Shown here in pieces: positions 7,252-13,717 of a stretch of DNA of 13,717 bases. The stretch is taken from contig CANLTP010000012.1 in assembly GCA_947494085.1 (NCBI GenBank), positions 1 through 13,717 on the forward strand, given 5' to 3'. Within the stretch, counting starts at the first letter, position 1, and every line of letters begins with the position of its first letter. The stretch comes from Actinomycetota bacterium (GTDB taxonomy: Bacteria; Actinomycetota; Actinomycetes; Nanopelagicales; Nanopelagicaceae). Under the pieces are notes generated by a model. That model ran no database searches. It worked only from the letters and a program-made list of their open reading frames with translations, and was not told the DNA's origin. The position numbers were made by a program, and so were the translations under genes.

Positions 7252-10011
7252 TTATGCCGAAGTAGCAGCGGCTTTACCCTTACCTGTCGCCGCTTTTTTC
7301 TTGGTTTTAGCCTTGCCTGTGGCCTTAACTGTGTTCTTGGTTAGTGATGGGGCCGCTTTCTTTGCGCGCTTACTACTCTTTTTGACTCGGCTCGCTCCAC
7401 CATTTTCAACTTCCCAGGCCCGGCGTCCTGCAAGCAATTCAAGTCCGCGCTCTAAAGTTAAAAATTCAACGTTATCGCCTCTGCGCAACGTCGCATTAGT
7501 TTCGCCATCAGTTATGTAAATTCCAAATCGGCCATCTTTTACTAGAACTGCTTTCTGGCTTGCTGGATCAATTCCCAAATCTTTAAGTGGAGGTTTTGCA
7601 ACTCCACGTCGTCGCACTTTTGGTTGTTTGTAAAGTTCGATTGCTTCATCCAAGGTAATTGCAAATAGCTGATCTTCCGAAGTTAGGGTTCGCGAATCTG
7701 TTCCGTGAGTCATGTACGGGCCATATCGACCATTCTGAACAGTGATTGCCACTTCTTCGTAATCTCCAAGAGTTCTTGGCAGTGACATTAACTTAAGCGC
7801 ATCTTCAATTGTTATCGTATCTAGCGTCATTGTCGAAAGAAGTGATGCGGTCTTTGGCTTTGGTGCATCTTTTTTCTTACGAGGCTTCTTGAGTTCTCCA
7901 GTTTTCTTATCAACAACCATTTCTGGTTCTGGGAAAACTTCAGTTACATATGGCCCGAATCTTCCAGACTTTGCTAATAGCGGCAGATTAGTTTCGGGGT
8001 GAACTCCAAGTTCGCGTTCGCCTGATGGTTGGGCTAATAAATCTATGGCTACCTGAAGCGTAAGTTCATCTGGTGCCATAGTCTCTGGAATGTTTGCAAA
8101 CTTTCGATCATCGCCAACACCTTTTTGAATGTATGCGCCGTATCGACCGACACGAATTTCAATATCTTCACCCATCTTCATCGTGTTAATTTGTTGAGCA
8201 TCAATCGCACCAAGGTCGGCAGCAAGTGCTTCTAGGCCAGGGTTTCCTTCGGTGCCAAAGAAAAATTTAGTTAGCCAAGTAATTCGATCCTCTTCACCAT
8301 TTGCAATTCGATCTAAATCTTCTTCCATTGAAGCGGTGAATTCGTAATCCACTAACTTCCCAAAGTGTTGTTCAAGTAATCCAGTTACCGAGAAGGCGAG
8401 GAAGGTGGGAACAAGTGCCCGGCCGCGTTTAGCTACATATCCACGATCTTGAATTGTGCTCATAATTGACGCGAAAGTTGATGGTCTTCCGATGCCTAAC
8501 TCTTCAAGTTTTTTAACCAGAGTTGGTTCGGTATATCTAGCTGGTGGCTTTGTTTCATGGCCTTCGCAGATGTAATTTGAAACCTTAATCGAATCTCCAA
8601 CTGCCATTGCTGGCAATCTTTTATCGGTCTCTGCGCTCTCATCCTCGCCAGCTTTATCTTCAACAATTTCTTCATATGCAGCCAAGAAACCAGCAAAGGT
8701 AACGACTGAACCATTCGCTCTAAATATTGCTGCAGCGCCAGTCTTTGTTTCAACATCAAAATCAACGCGCATCTGCATTTTTTTAGCATCTGACATTTGA
8801 GATGCAATTGTGCGCTTCCAGATCAAATCATAAAGTGAGAATTCATCACGTGAAAGTTCTGGAGCTAATTCACCTGGTGTTCTAAAAGTTTCACCTGCTG
8901 GTCGAATTGCTTCGTGGGCTTCCTGTGCATTCTTTGATTTTCCTTCATAAACACGTGGTGTTGCCGGAATGTAGTCAGCACCATATAAAGATTTTGCAGA
9001 ACTTCTTGCTGATTCAATTGCACTTTGAGAAAGCGTTACTGAGTCGGTACGCATGTAAGTGATGTAACCGTTTTCATATAACCGTTGTGCAACGCGCATT
9101 GTTAACTGTGCGCCCCAGCCAAGTCTTGATCCAGCATCTTGCTGCATTGTCGATGTTGTGAACGGAGCTTTTGGTCGTTCAGTTCTTGGAGATTCTTCAG
9201 TTGATTTAACAGTTAAAGATTTACCGGTAAGGCTCTGGACTAATTCATTAGCGCCAGCTTCATCTAATAACAAAATGTTTGCGACTGATTTCTCTTTTAG
9301 GCCACCGTTTGCATCAAAGTCATTTGTTGCCGCAACTCGCTTGCCATCTAGCGAAAGTAATCTGGCGTTGAATCCGGCTTCGCATTGCGCCGTTAAATCC
9401 CACCACTTTGATGAAATAAAAGCCATGCGTTCGCGTTCGCGTTCCACAATTAGCCTTGTAGCAACAGATTGCACGCGGCCAGCAGAAATTCTTGGCATTA
9501 CTTTCTTCCACAAAACCGGTGAAAGGCGATATCCGTAAAGACGATCTAGAACTCGACGTGTTTCCTGCGCATCTACCAAGCGATAATCGAGATCGCGAGT
9601 TTCATTAGCGGCTTTTTGAATCGCTTCTTTTGTAATTTCATGAAAGACCATTCGGCGAATTGGAATTTTTGGGCGAAGAACTTCAATTAGGTGCCAAGCG
9701 ATTGCTTCACCTTCGCGGTCCTCGTCCGTTGCCAGAATTAATTCATCGGCATCTTTCATAAGCGCTTTTAATTCAGATACTTTCGCTCGCTTATCTGGAT
9801 TAATTACATAAAGCGGCTCAAAGCCCTCTTCAATATTTACGCCCTCTTTAGCCCAAGCAATCTTCTTGTATTCCTTTGGAATGTCGGCAGCGCGTTGTGG
9901 CAGATCGCGAATATGCCCTACAGATGCTTCGACGACGTAGTCATCTCCCAAGAAGCCGCCAATTTTGCGCGCCTTCGCGGGAGATTCTACGATTACAAGT
10001 TTTATGCCCAT
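7252..10011 (-). CDS. topA: DNA topoisomerase I (type IA), actinobacterial form
   Basis: TopA relaxes negatively supercoiled DNA by cutting one strand through a 5'-phosphotyrosine. The TOPRIM domain starts at V-I-V-E-S-P-A-K (6-13, Glu9) and includes A-T-D-E-D-R-E-G-E (94-102) with metal-binding Asp96, Asp98 and Glu100. The active-site tyrosine is Tyr319 in Y-I-T-Y-M-R-T-D-S (316-324), the same number as in Escherichia coli. The 919-residue protein has no four-Cys zinc fingers. Instead its C-terminal half carries four G-R-[YF]-G repeats near 622, 683, 761 and 827, the arrangement seen in mycobacterial TopA. It ends in a Lys/Ala/Thr-rich tail (about 874-919) likely to contact DNA. The ATG is 45 bases after hppA with a weak AAAAGA before it, so either hppA readthrough or a poor local promoter drives it. 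Confidence 0.97.
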   Translation of the reverse strand: MGIKLVIVESPAKARKIGGFLGDDYVVEASVGHIRDLPQRAADIPKEYKKIAWAKEGVNIEEGFEPLYVINPDKRAKVSELKALMKDADELILATDEDREGEAIAWHLIEVLRPKIPIRRMVFHEITKEAIQKAANETRDLDYRLVDAQETRRVLDRLYGYRLSPVLWKKVMPRISAGRVQSVATRLIVERERERMAFISSKWWDLTAQCEAGFNARLLSLDGKRVAATNDFDANGGLKEKSVANILLLDEAGANELVQSLTGKSLTVKSTEESPRTERPKAPFTTSTMQQDAGSRLGWGAQLTMRVAQRLYENGYITYMRTDSVTLSQSAIESARSSAKSLYGADYIPATPRVYEGKSKNAQEAHEAIRPAGETFRTPGELAPELSRDEFSLYDLIWKRTIASQMSDAKKMQMRVDFDVETKTGAAAIFRANGSVVTFAGFLAAYEEIVEDKAGEDESAETDKRLPAMAVGDSIKVSNYICEGHETKPPARYTEPTLVKKLEELGIGRPSTFASIMSTIQDRGYVAKRGRALVPTFLAFSVTGLLEQHFGKLVDYEFTASMEEDLDRIANGEEDRITWLTKFFFGTEGNPGLEALAADLGAIDAQQINTMKMGEDIEIRVGRYGAYIQKGVGDDRKFANIPETMAPDELTLQVAIDLLAQPSGERELGVHPETNLPLLAKSGRFGPYVTEVFPEPEMVVDKKTGELKKPRKKKDAPKPKTASLLSTMTLDTITIEDALKLMSLPRTLGDYEEVAITVQNGRYGPYMTHGTDSRTLTSEDQLFAITLDEAIELYKQPKVRRRGVAKPPLKDLGIDPASQKAVLVKDGRFGIYITDGETNATLRRGDNVEFLTLERGLELLAGRRAWEVENGGASRVKKSSKRAKKAAPSLTKNTVKATGKAKTKKKAATGKGKAAATSA

Positions 10012-10056
10012 AATCTTTTGGGGAAGATCCTAACTTTTGTAGTACTCGTTTAAGTG

Positions 10057-12312
10057 TTAAGAGATGCTAGTTGATGCGCGACGATTGCGAATCAATGCAT
10101 ACACAATTATCAAAGTCGCTACCAAGGCAATCGCCATTGAGTAATCGGTGTTGTCACCGAGTGCAAATCCAACAATTGCTGGAGTTACAAGCAAACCAAC
10201 TAGGTTCATAACTTTGATTAATGGGTTGATTGCCGGACCAGCAGTATCTTTAAATGGATCTCCAACTGTGTCACCAACAATTGTTGCGTGATGTGCATCA
10301 GATCCCTTACCGCCGTGGTTTCCATCTTCAACCATCTTCTTCGCGTTATCCCACGCGCCACCAGAGTTAGATAGGAATACCGCCATTAGCGTTCCAGTGC
10401 CAATTGCACCAGCAAGGTAAGCACCAAGTGCGCCAACACCTAAACCAAAACCAACTGCGATTGGAGCCATAACTGCAAGCAGCCCTGGTGTTACCAATTC
10501 GCGAAGTGAATCACGTGTACAAATATCAACAACGCGACCGTATTCTGGCTTTTCGGTTCCCTTCATAATTCCTGGGTGCAATCTAAATTGTTCGCGAACT
10601 TCATGAACAACCGCTCCGGCTGCTCTTGAAACTGCGTTAACTGCAAGTCCTGAGAACATGAATACGACTGCGGCGCCAATAATTAATCCGACCAAGTTAC
10701 GTGGATCTGCAACATCAAGAATTCCTTGATATTGAAGTGCAACTTCTGCGTCGCCAACAGCCTTGTGAACAGCTTCTTTAATTGCATCAGTAAATGCACC
10801 GAAGAGCGCTGTTGCAGCAAGAACTGCGGTAGCAATTGCGATTCCCTTTGTGATTGCCTTAGTTGTATTACCAACTGCATCTAGTGATGTAAGAATTTGT
10901 GCACCTTCGCCTTTAACGTCGCCAGACATTTCAGCAATGCCTTGAGCGTTATCTGAAATAGGTCCGAAGGTATCCATCGCAACAATTACACCAACAGTTG
11001 TTAGCAAACCGGTTCCTGCAAGTGCGACCGCGAATAGTGAAAGAACGATAGATCCACCACCAAGTAAGAATGCACCGAATACAGATGCTGCAATCAATAG
11101 TGCAGAATAAACAGCTGATTCAAAACCAACTGAAATACCAGCAAGAATTACAGTTGCTGCGCCAGTCTTAGAAGAGGCTGCAACATCATTTACTGGGCGC
11201 TTACCAACTTCAGTAAAGAAGCCAGTCAACAATTGAATTGCTGCGGCAAGTAAAATTCCAATTAGAACTGCACCAATTGCAAGCACGCGAGGATTTACAT
11301 CGGCTGCTGCCGCTTCTGGTGTCAGGCCTGACATCTGCATTAGTGAAGAAGGTAAATATGTATATGTTGCGAATGCAACTAGAACTGCAGAAATTATTGC
11401 CGACAGGAAGAATGAGCGGTTAATTGCCTGCATTGCTGACTTATCTGTTGGGCGAAGTCGAGTGATAAAGATTCCGATAATCGCTGTAACAATTCCGATT
11501 GCTGGAACGATGAGTGGGAAAATTAAGCCCGCATCGCCAAAGCCTGCTTTACCTAGAATCAAAGCTGCAACAAGTGTTACTGCATATGATTCAAATAGAT
11601 CCGCAGCCATACCAGCGCAGTCGCCAACGTTATCTCCTACGTTGTCAGCAATTGTTGCTGGGTTACGAGGATCATCTTCTGGAATTCCTTGTTCAACTTT
11701 TCCAACTAGGTCAGCACCAACATCTGCTGCCTTTGTAAAGATTCCGCCACCAACGCGCATAAACATTGCGAGCATTGCTGCGCCGAAACCAAATCCTTCA
11801 AGAACTGCTGGAGCATTCTCTTTGTAAATCGCAACAACAAGTGATGCACCAAGAAGTCCTAATCCAACGGTTGTCATACCAACTACGCCACCGGTTCGGA
11901 ATGCAATCTTTACGGCATTAGCCGCAGACTTCTGTCGGGCTGCTTCAGCAACGCGAACATTTGCGCGAACTGCAAGCCACATTCCGTTGTATCCAACAGC
12001 TGCAGAAAATACTGCGCCGAGCAAGAAGAAGATTGATCGACCTAGACGAATATCAAATTCCCCAGGTAGTGCGAAAAGCAAGAAGAAAACAATTCCTACA
12101 AAGTAGGAAAGGGTTTTAAATTGACGGTTTAGATATGCGGCTGCACCCTCTTGAACGGCGGCGGCAATCTCCTGCATTTTCTCGGTTCCTTCATCCGCAG
12201 CTAAGACTTGAGCGCGAAGGGCATATGCAATGGCTAGCGCCACTAATGAAATTCCCAGAACTACATAAACGTAGGTCAGGTTGGAACCAGTTACTTGGAC
12301 CAGATTTTCCAC
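10057..12312 (-). CDS. hppA: Membrane-bound proton-translocating pyrophosphatase (K+-independent type)
   Basis: HppA is an integral membrane enzyme that couples hydrolysis of pyrophosphate to cation export. The 751-residue protein is hydrophobic throughout, consistent with the usual sixteen or so membrane helices. The pyrophosphate/Mg site is intact: D-V-G-A-D-L-V-G-K-V-E (197-207), D-N-V-G-D-N-V-G-D (223-231) and G-D-T-V-G-D-P-F-K-D (680-689). The loop G-N-T-T-K-A-I-T-K-G (481-490) has Lys485 and Thr488 where K+-dependent enzymes have Ala and Gly/Ala. This marks the K+-independent, H+-pumping class by the known rule for the family. The start is GTG, supported by AGGAG six bases upstream. It is the first gene of the minus-strand block and divergent from the DedA gene. 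No terminator is seen before topA, so the two may be cotranscribed. Confidence 0.97.
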   Translation of the reverse strand: MENLVQVTGSNLTYVYVVLGISLVALAIAYALRAQVLAADEGTEKMQEIAAAVQEGAAAYLNRQFKTLSYFVGIVFFLLFALPGEFDIRLGRSIFFLLGAVFSAAVGYNGMWLAVRANVRVAEAARQKSAANAVKIAFRTGGVVGMTTVGLGLLGASLVVAIYKENAPAVLEGFGFGAAMLAMFMRVGGGIFTKAADVGADLVGKVEQGIPEDDPRNPATIADNVGDNVGDCAGMAADLFESYAVTLVAALILGKAGFGDAGLIFPLIVPAIGIVTAIIGIFITRLRPTDKSAMQAINRSFFLSAIISAVLVAFATYTYLPSSLMQMSGLTPEAAAADVNPRVLAIGAVLIGILLAAAIQLLTGFFTEVGKRPVNDVAASSKTGAATVILAGISVGFESAVYSALLIAASVFGAFLLGGGSIVLSLFAVALAGTGLLTTVGVIVAMDTFGPISDNAQGIAEMSGDVKGEGAQILTSLDAVGNTTKAITKGIAIATAVLAATALFGAFTDAIKEAVHKAVGDAEVALQYQGILDVADPRNLVGLIIGAAVVFMFSGLAVNAVSRAAGAVVHEVREQFRLHPGIMKGTEKPEYGRVVDICTRDSLRELVTPGLLAVMAPIAVGFGLGVGALGAYLAGAIGTGTLMAVFLSNSGGAWDNAKKMVEDGNHGGKGSDAHHATIVGDTVGDPFKDTAGPAINPLIKVMNLVGLLVTPAIVGFALGDNTDYSMAIALVATLIIVYALIRNRRASTSIS

Positions 12313-12318
12313 GAAGAT

Positions 12319-12323
12319 CTCCT
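12319..12323 (-). promoter_or_regulatory. Shine-Dalgarno AGGAG for hppA
   Basis: On the minus strand AGGAG stands six bases before the GTG at 12310-12312. It is the strongest ribosome binding site in the window and settles the non-ATG start of hppA. Most other genes here have weak sites or rely on overlap with the preceding gene. Confidence 0.75.
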
Positions 12324-12337
12324 ATATGTGTGCGTCG

Positions 12338-12366
12338 TTGAACCCATGAGGTCGAAAGATTACACA
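12338..12366 (+). promoter_or_regulatory. Candidate promoter of the DedA-family gene
   Basis: TTGAAC (12338-12343) and TACACA (12361-12366) are 17 bases apart on the plus strand. The -35 box matches the consensus at four of six positions and the -10 box at three. Transcription would begin about ten bases before the ATG at 12382, leaving a very short leader. It overlaps the candidate hppA promoter on the other strand. Confidence 0.35.
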
Positions 12367-12387
12367 TAGAACCACTGAGAGATGCAA
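12359..12387 (-). promoter_or_regulatory. Candidate hppA promoter
   Basis: Read on the minus strand, TTGCAT (12382-12387) and TGTAAT (12359-12364) are separated by 17 bases. The -10 box matches the sigma70-type consensus at five of six positions, the -35 box at three of six. Transcription would begin near 12352, giving a leader of about 40 bases containing the AGGAG site. The -35 box falls on the assigned DedA start codon. This was found by eye and is weak evidence. Confidence 0.4.
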
Positions 12388-13116
12388 ATAAATAGGTATG
12401 CCGCAGATTACTTGCGCTCAATTTCACCTCTGAGACCAGATAACCTAGCCGCAATGAACTTAGAAGCGATGAACTTAGCCGCCACGAACTTTCTTGATGC
12501 CAACTCAATCGTCTCCAGCCTGGGATTGATTGGGGTCCTTGGCATTATCTTCATGGAGACCGGATTATTAATTGGCTTAATTTTCCCAGGCGGCGAGGTT
12601 GTCTTCTTGGCCGGTATTGCCGCTTCTGGCTCTGGAGCAGTTCTTTTAGGTGATGCCAAACTCTCTGCTCCACTTTTATTTGCACTCGCACCTGTAGCTG
12701 CAATTGCAGGTGGTGAGGTTGGATATTGGTTTGGCAAAAAATATGGCCGAACATTTTTTGAAAGAGCAAACACTCGATTCTTTAATCAAAAAATGGTTAC
12801 GACTACTGAAAAGTGGTTAATCAAATATGGTCCGCGCAAAGCTCTGGTATTTGGCCGATTTGTTCCATTTGCTAGAACGTTAATTAATCCAGTCTGCGGC
12901 GTAGCAAATTTAGATCGTAAATTGTTCTCCACCTGGAATGCGATTGGCGCAATTATTTGGACTCAGGTTGCAATTGGAATTGGATATCTTCTTGGTGATG
13001 TAATTAAAGGTTCGGTTAACAAATATTTGTATCCAGTTGTCGGAATAATTATTCTGATTTCACTTTTACCACTTTTAAATGGAATTTATAAAGAGCGCAA
13101 AGAAAAGAAAAATTAA
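12382..13116 (+). CDS. DedA / SNARE-associated family membrane protein
   Basis: DedA proteins are polytopic inner-membrane proteins. Some act as undecaprenyl-phosphate or phospholipid flippases, and others are needed for membrane homeostasis. This 244-residue protein has the family core: E-T-G (59-61) with hydrophobic flanks, F-P-G-G-E (68-72), G-Y-W-F-G-K-K-Y-G (114-122), and F-G-R-F-V-P-F-A-R-T (157-166) with Arg159 and Arg165. Hydrophobic segments lie at about 45-67, 97-115, 184-205 and 216-233, and the C terminus is Lys/Glu-rich. The first 40 residues are unusual: a four-copy five-residue repeat (20-39) precedes the conserved part. The start is uncertain. ATG 12382 follows GAGAG with no spacing, and in-frame ATGs at 12454 and 12469 would remove much of the repeat. 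The stop overlaps the pyrE stop by four bases. Which lipid it handles cannot be told. Confidence 0.88.
   Translation: MQINRYAADYLRSISPLRPDNLAAMNLEAMNLAATNFLDANSIVSSLGLIGVLGIIFMETGLLIGLIFPGGEVVFLAGIAASGSGAVLLGDAKLSAPLLFALAPVAAIAGGEVGYWFGKKYGRTFFERANTRFFNQKMVTTTEKWLIKYGPRKALVFGRFVPFARTLINPVCGVANLDRKLFSTWNAIGAIIWTQVAIGIGYLLGDVIKGSVNKYLYPVVGIIILISLLPLLNGIYKERKEKKN
12439..12498 (+). repeat. Four-copy 15-base tandem repeat in the DedA N-terminal coding region
   Basis: Four imperfect 15-base units lie in frame: GATAACCTAGCCGCA, ATGAACTTAGAAGCG, ATGAACTTAGCCGCC and ACGAACTTTCTTGAT. The middle two differ at four positions. They encode D-N-L-A-A, M-N-L-E-A, M-N-L-A-A and T-N-F-L-D, a pattern of x-N-(L/F)-x-x resembling pentapeptide-repeat consensus. 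The region lies just before the conserved DedA domain. Confidence 0.6.
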
Positions 13117-13646
13117 AGACCTAGATCTGCAAGCTGATAGGCCGCTAAATATTCCAAACCATTCTCCGCGATAAGTGGGGCTGCGCCACGTTCAACAATT
13201 ACTGCGACACCGACAACAATTGCGCCAGCTTCTTTAAGCGCTTCAACTGCAGTCATTACTGACCCACCAGTTGTTGATGTGTCTTCAACTGCAAGCACAC
13301 GACGTCCCTTTACATCTGGACCTTCAATACGACGTTGTAAACCATGTGCCTTTTCAGCTTTACGAACTACAAAAGAATCTAAGTTGCGACCTTTACTTGC
13401 TGCAACATGCATCATCGCTGTCGCAACTGGATCGGCGCCAAGAGTTAAACCACCAACAGCATCAAAATCTAAATCCTTAGTTAAATCAAGCATTACTTCG
13501 CCAACCAGTGGGGCGGCAATTGCATCGAGGGTTACGCGACGCAGATCAACGTAATAATCCGCTTCTTTTCCTGAAGATAAAATAACTTTTCCGTGAACAA
13601 CGGCCTTATTTAAGATCTCTTCTTTTAATTTATCGCGTGAATTCAT
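13113..13646 (-). CDS. pyrE: Orotate phosphoribosyltransferase
   Basis: PyrE joins orotate to phosphoribosyl pyrophosphate to give OMP, the fifth step of pyrimidine synthesis, in the cytoplasm. The 177-residue protein has the PRPP-binding motif V-L-A-V-E-D-T-S-T-T-G-G-S (117-129, with Glu121 and Asp122). The mobile catalytic loop V-R-K-A-E-K-A-H-G (94-102) holds Lys96, Lys99 and His101. The N-terminal Y-Y-V-D-L-R-R (31-37) is also typical of short actinobacterial and archaeal-like PyrE. An AAGG seven bases before the ATG is a fair ribosome binding site and overlaps the stop of the partial gene upstream. The coding end overlaps that of the convergent DedA gene by four bases, leaving no space for a dedicated terminator between them. 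Confidence 0.95.
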   Translation of the reverse strand: MNSRDKLKEEILNKAVVHGKVILSSGKEADYYVDLRRVTLDAIAAPLVGEVMLDLTKDLDFDAVGGLTLGADPVATAMMHVAASKGRNLDSFVVRKAEKAHGLQRRIEGPDVKGRRVLAVEDTSTTGGSVMTAVEALKEAGAIVVGVAVIVERGAAPLIAENGLEYLAAYQLADLGL

Positions 13647-13655
13647 GCGTGAACC

Positions 13656-13717
13656 TTAGCCCTCTTCCTTATAAACCATGATTGTTTGCTTACCTTTTCG
13701 CACCAAAGATTTTGGTG
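13656..13717 (-). CDS. C-terminal end of a gene upstream of pyrE (partial, unidentified)
   Basis: One minus-strand frame is open from the window edge to a TAA at 13656-13658 and reads P-K-S-L-V-R-K-G-K-Q-T-I-M-V-Y-K-E-E-G. The alternating charged and hydrophobic pattern and the codon choice suit a real protein end. The stop lies nine bases before the pyrE ATG and overlaps the AAGG ribosome binding site, as in a tight operon. A second frame (stop at 13643-13645, overlapping the ATG of pyrE as ATGA) is also open, but its His/Trp/Cys-rich reading looks less natural. The family cannot be named from this length. Confidence 0.5.
   Translation of the reverse strand, partial: PKSLVRKGKQTIMVYKEEG
13701..13717. 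repeat. Perfect inverted repeat at the right edge
   Basis: CACCAAA (13701-13707) and TTTGGTG (13711-13717) are perfect inverted copies around the three bases GAT. The arms may continue beyond the window. It lies inside the presumed coding end upstream of pyrE and has no T-run beside it on the minus strand, so it is not an obvious terminator. It could be chance. Confidence 0.35.

Noticed and set aside
7208..7519. Hydrophobic 103-codon frame on the plus strand over the topA end
   Set aside because: The Leu/Phe/Ala runs are the complement of the Lys/Ala tail of TopA. There is no ribosome binding site or independent support.
10012..10056. Small ATCTT/AAGAT stem and a TAGGAT box before topA
   Set aside because: The stem is only five bases, and no good -35 box lies at proper distance. 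It is too weak to call a promoter or regulator.
11462..11827. 121-codon open frame on the plus strand
   Set aside because: It is opposite the catalytic region of hppA. Its Pro/Ser/Ala/Ile-rich composition reflects the conserved codons of the real gene.
12191..12508. 105-codon minus-strand frame across the hppA start and the divergent region
   Set aside because: It is out of frame with hppA, which has a strong AGGAG and full family length. The reading is Ser-rich with no known motif.

Overview
The window is an ordinary but extremely compact block of housekeeping genes from what looks like a small-genome, low-GC actinobacterium. The best guess is a freshwater Nanopelagicales (acI, 'Ca. Planktophila'-like) or a close relative. 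Three things point there. The order topA, MFS-tmk fusion, holB, secreted S33 peptidase is characteristic of Actinobacteria. The proteins have actinobacterial traits: TopA lacks zinc fingers and ends in a Lys/Ala tail, and MurT/GatD and a K+-independent-type H+-pyrophosphatase are present. The DNA is only moderately GC-rich, and genes are separated by -4 to +45 bases. The assignment is by inference; no 16S or other phylogenetic marker was compared.

Layout. Positions 63-12312 hold eight genes, all on the minus strand. In the direction of transcription they are hppA (membrane proton-pumping pyrophosphatase), topA (DNA topoisomerase I), MFS-tmk (permease fused to thymidylate kinase), holB (DNA polymerase III delta'), a membrane-anchored or secreted S33 alpha/beta-hydrolase peptidase, a glyoxalase-like (VOC) protein, murT and gatD. 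Gaps in that order are 45, 13, -1, -1, 24, about 10 and -4 bases, with no convincing terminator, so the block could be read as one transcript. At 12313-12381 a short divergent region carries overlapping candidate promoters for hppA (minus) and a DedA-family membrane protein (plus, 12382-13116). The DedA gene runs tail-to-tail into pyrE (minus, 13113-13646) with a 4-base overlap of the coding ends. Both window edges hold small fragments of further genes that can be seen only as open frames.

Functional links. Tmk (dTDP supply), HolB (clamp loader) and TopA (supercoil control) all serve DNA replication, and PyrE supplies pyrimidine precursors. HppA removes the pyrophosphate released by polymerisation while pumping protons. 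MurT/GatD amidates D-glutamate in the lipid II stem peptide, a cell-wall step common in Gram-positive bacteria.

I see no mobile element, CRISPR array, rRNA, tRNA, phage or defence gene. There is no stretch over 300 bases without a gene. I found no evidence for an undescribed system. The items most worth a second look are the permease-kinase fusion, the pentapeptide-like repeat at the DedA N terminus, the overlapping divergent promoters, and the unexplained VOC protein tightly coupled to murT.
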